From an uncultured Coleofasciculus sp. (GTDB lineage Bacteria; Cyanobacteriota; Cyanobacteriia; Cyanobacteriales; Coleofasciculaceae), in contig CADCTM010000925.1 in assembly GCA_902805485.1 (NCBI GenBank), forward strand, positions 1 through 6,381: a DNA stretch of 6,381 nucleotides. The letters are read 5' to 3'. Below the pieces are notes generated by a model, which was given only the letters and a program-made list of their open reading frames with translations, was not told the DNA's origin and did not search any database. A program made the translations under genes and the position numbers. Below are positions 6,336-6,381 of this stretch, in pieces; positions within the stretch are counted from its first letter, which is position 1, and every line of letters starts with the position of its first letter.

Positions 6336-6381
6336 TAACCATTCCCTCGTCTCCCCACGGACTAAGGATATTGGTTTGTAA
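6322..6381 (-). CDS. possible 3' end of an upstream gene (partial)
   Basis: A second minus-strand frame is open from the window edge to a TAG at 6324-6322 and would encode the 19-residue C-terminus LQTNILSPWGDEGMVNANI. It would overlap the first codons of the coiled-coil gene by 14 bases, a common arrangement in coupled genes. Nineteen codons are too few to prove coding, and I do not recognise the family. Confidence 0.25.
   Translation of the reverse strand, partial: LQTNILSPWGDEGMVNANI

Overview
The window looks like cyanobacterial chromosome. Four perfect copies of the octamer GCGATCGC (HIP1), at 351-358, 2944-2951, 3305-3312 and 5434-5441, are far more than chance predicts (about 0.1). 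A plant/cyanobacterial-type geranylgeranyl diphosphate synthase, a divergent PAP2 (DUF212) protein and cyanobacterial-type small repeats agree with this. Spacers are AT-rich and sometimes repetitive, as in filamentous or bloom-forming species, but the genus cannot be fixed from this piece alone.

Layout. At the left edge two minus-strand genes overlap by 4 bases. The first is a predicted lipoprotein with a small beta-rich, OB-fold-like domain (379-858). Downstream of it is a Nudix hydrolase gene (382 leftward off the window), interrupted by an in-frame TAA exactly where the Nudix box should carry a metal-binding glutamate. After a 250-base divergent spacer comes a plus-strand cluster: folD (one-carbon/folate metabolism, 1112-1987), crtE (GGPP synthase, entry to carotenoids and the phytyl/prenyl tails of chlorophyll and quinones, 2050-2979) and a DUF212 membrane protein (3080-3535). 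A 59-base stem-loop and a run of degenerate CTAACNN heptamers separate crtE from the DUF212 gene. A DUF4870 membrane protein (3544-3879) converges on this cluster with 8 bases between the stop codons. Further right on the minus strand are lnt (apolipoprotein N-acyltransferase, ATG at 5717), a 318-base gene-free AT-rich stretch, and a 99-residue coiled-coil protein (6036-6335) near the right edge, possibly overlapped by the 3' end of another gene.

How the genes relate. Most are housekeeping genes grouped by neighbourhood rather than one pathway. Two links can be drawn. crtE lies next to a phosphatase-superfamily membrane protein that could act on prenyl or lipid phosphates (inference). Lnt would add the third acyl chain to lipoproteins such as the one predicted at 379-858 (established family role, no operon link here). 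I see no CRISPR array, tRNA, rRNA, insertion sequence or clear new multi-gene system. The most notable items are the nonsense codon in the Nudix catalytic motif, the stem-loop/heptamer element after crtE, the lipoprotein start codons buried in a possible hairpin, and the GGPP synthase/DUF212 pairing.
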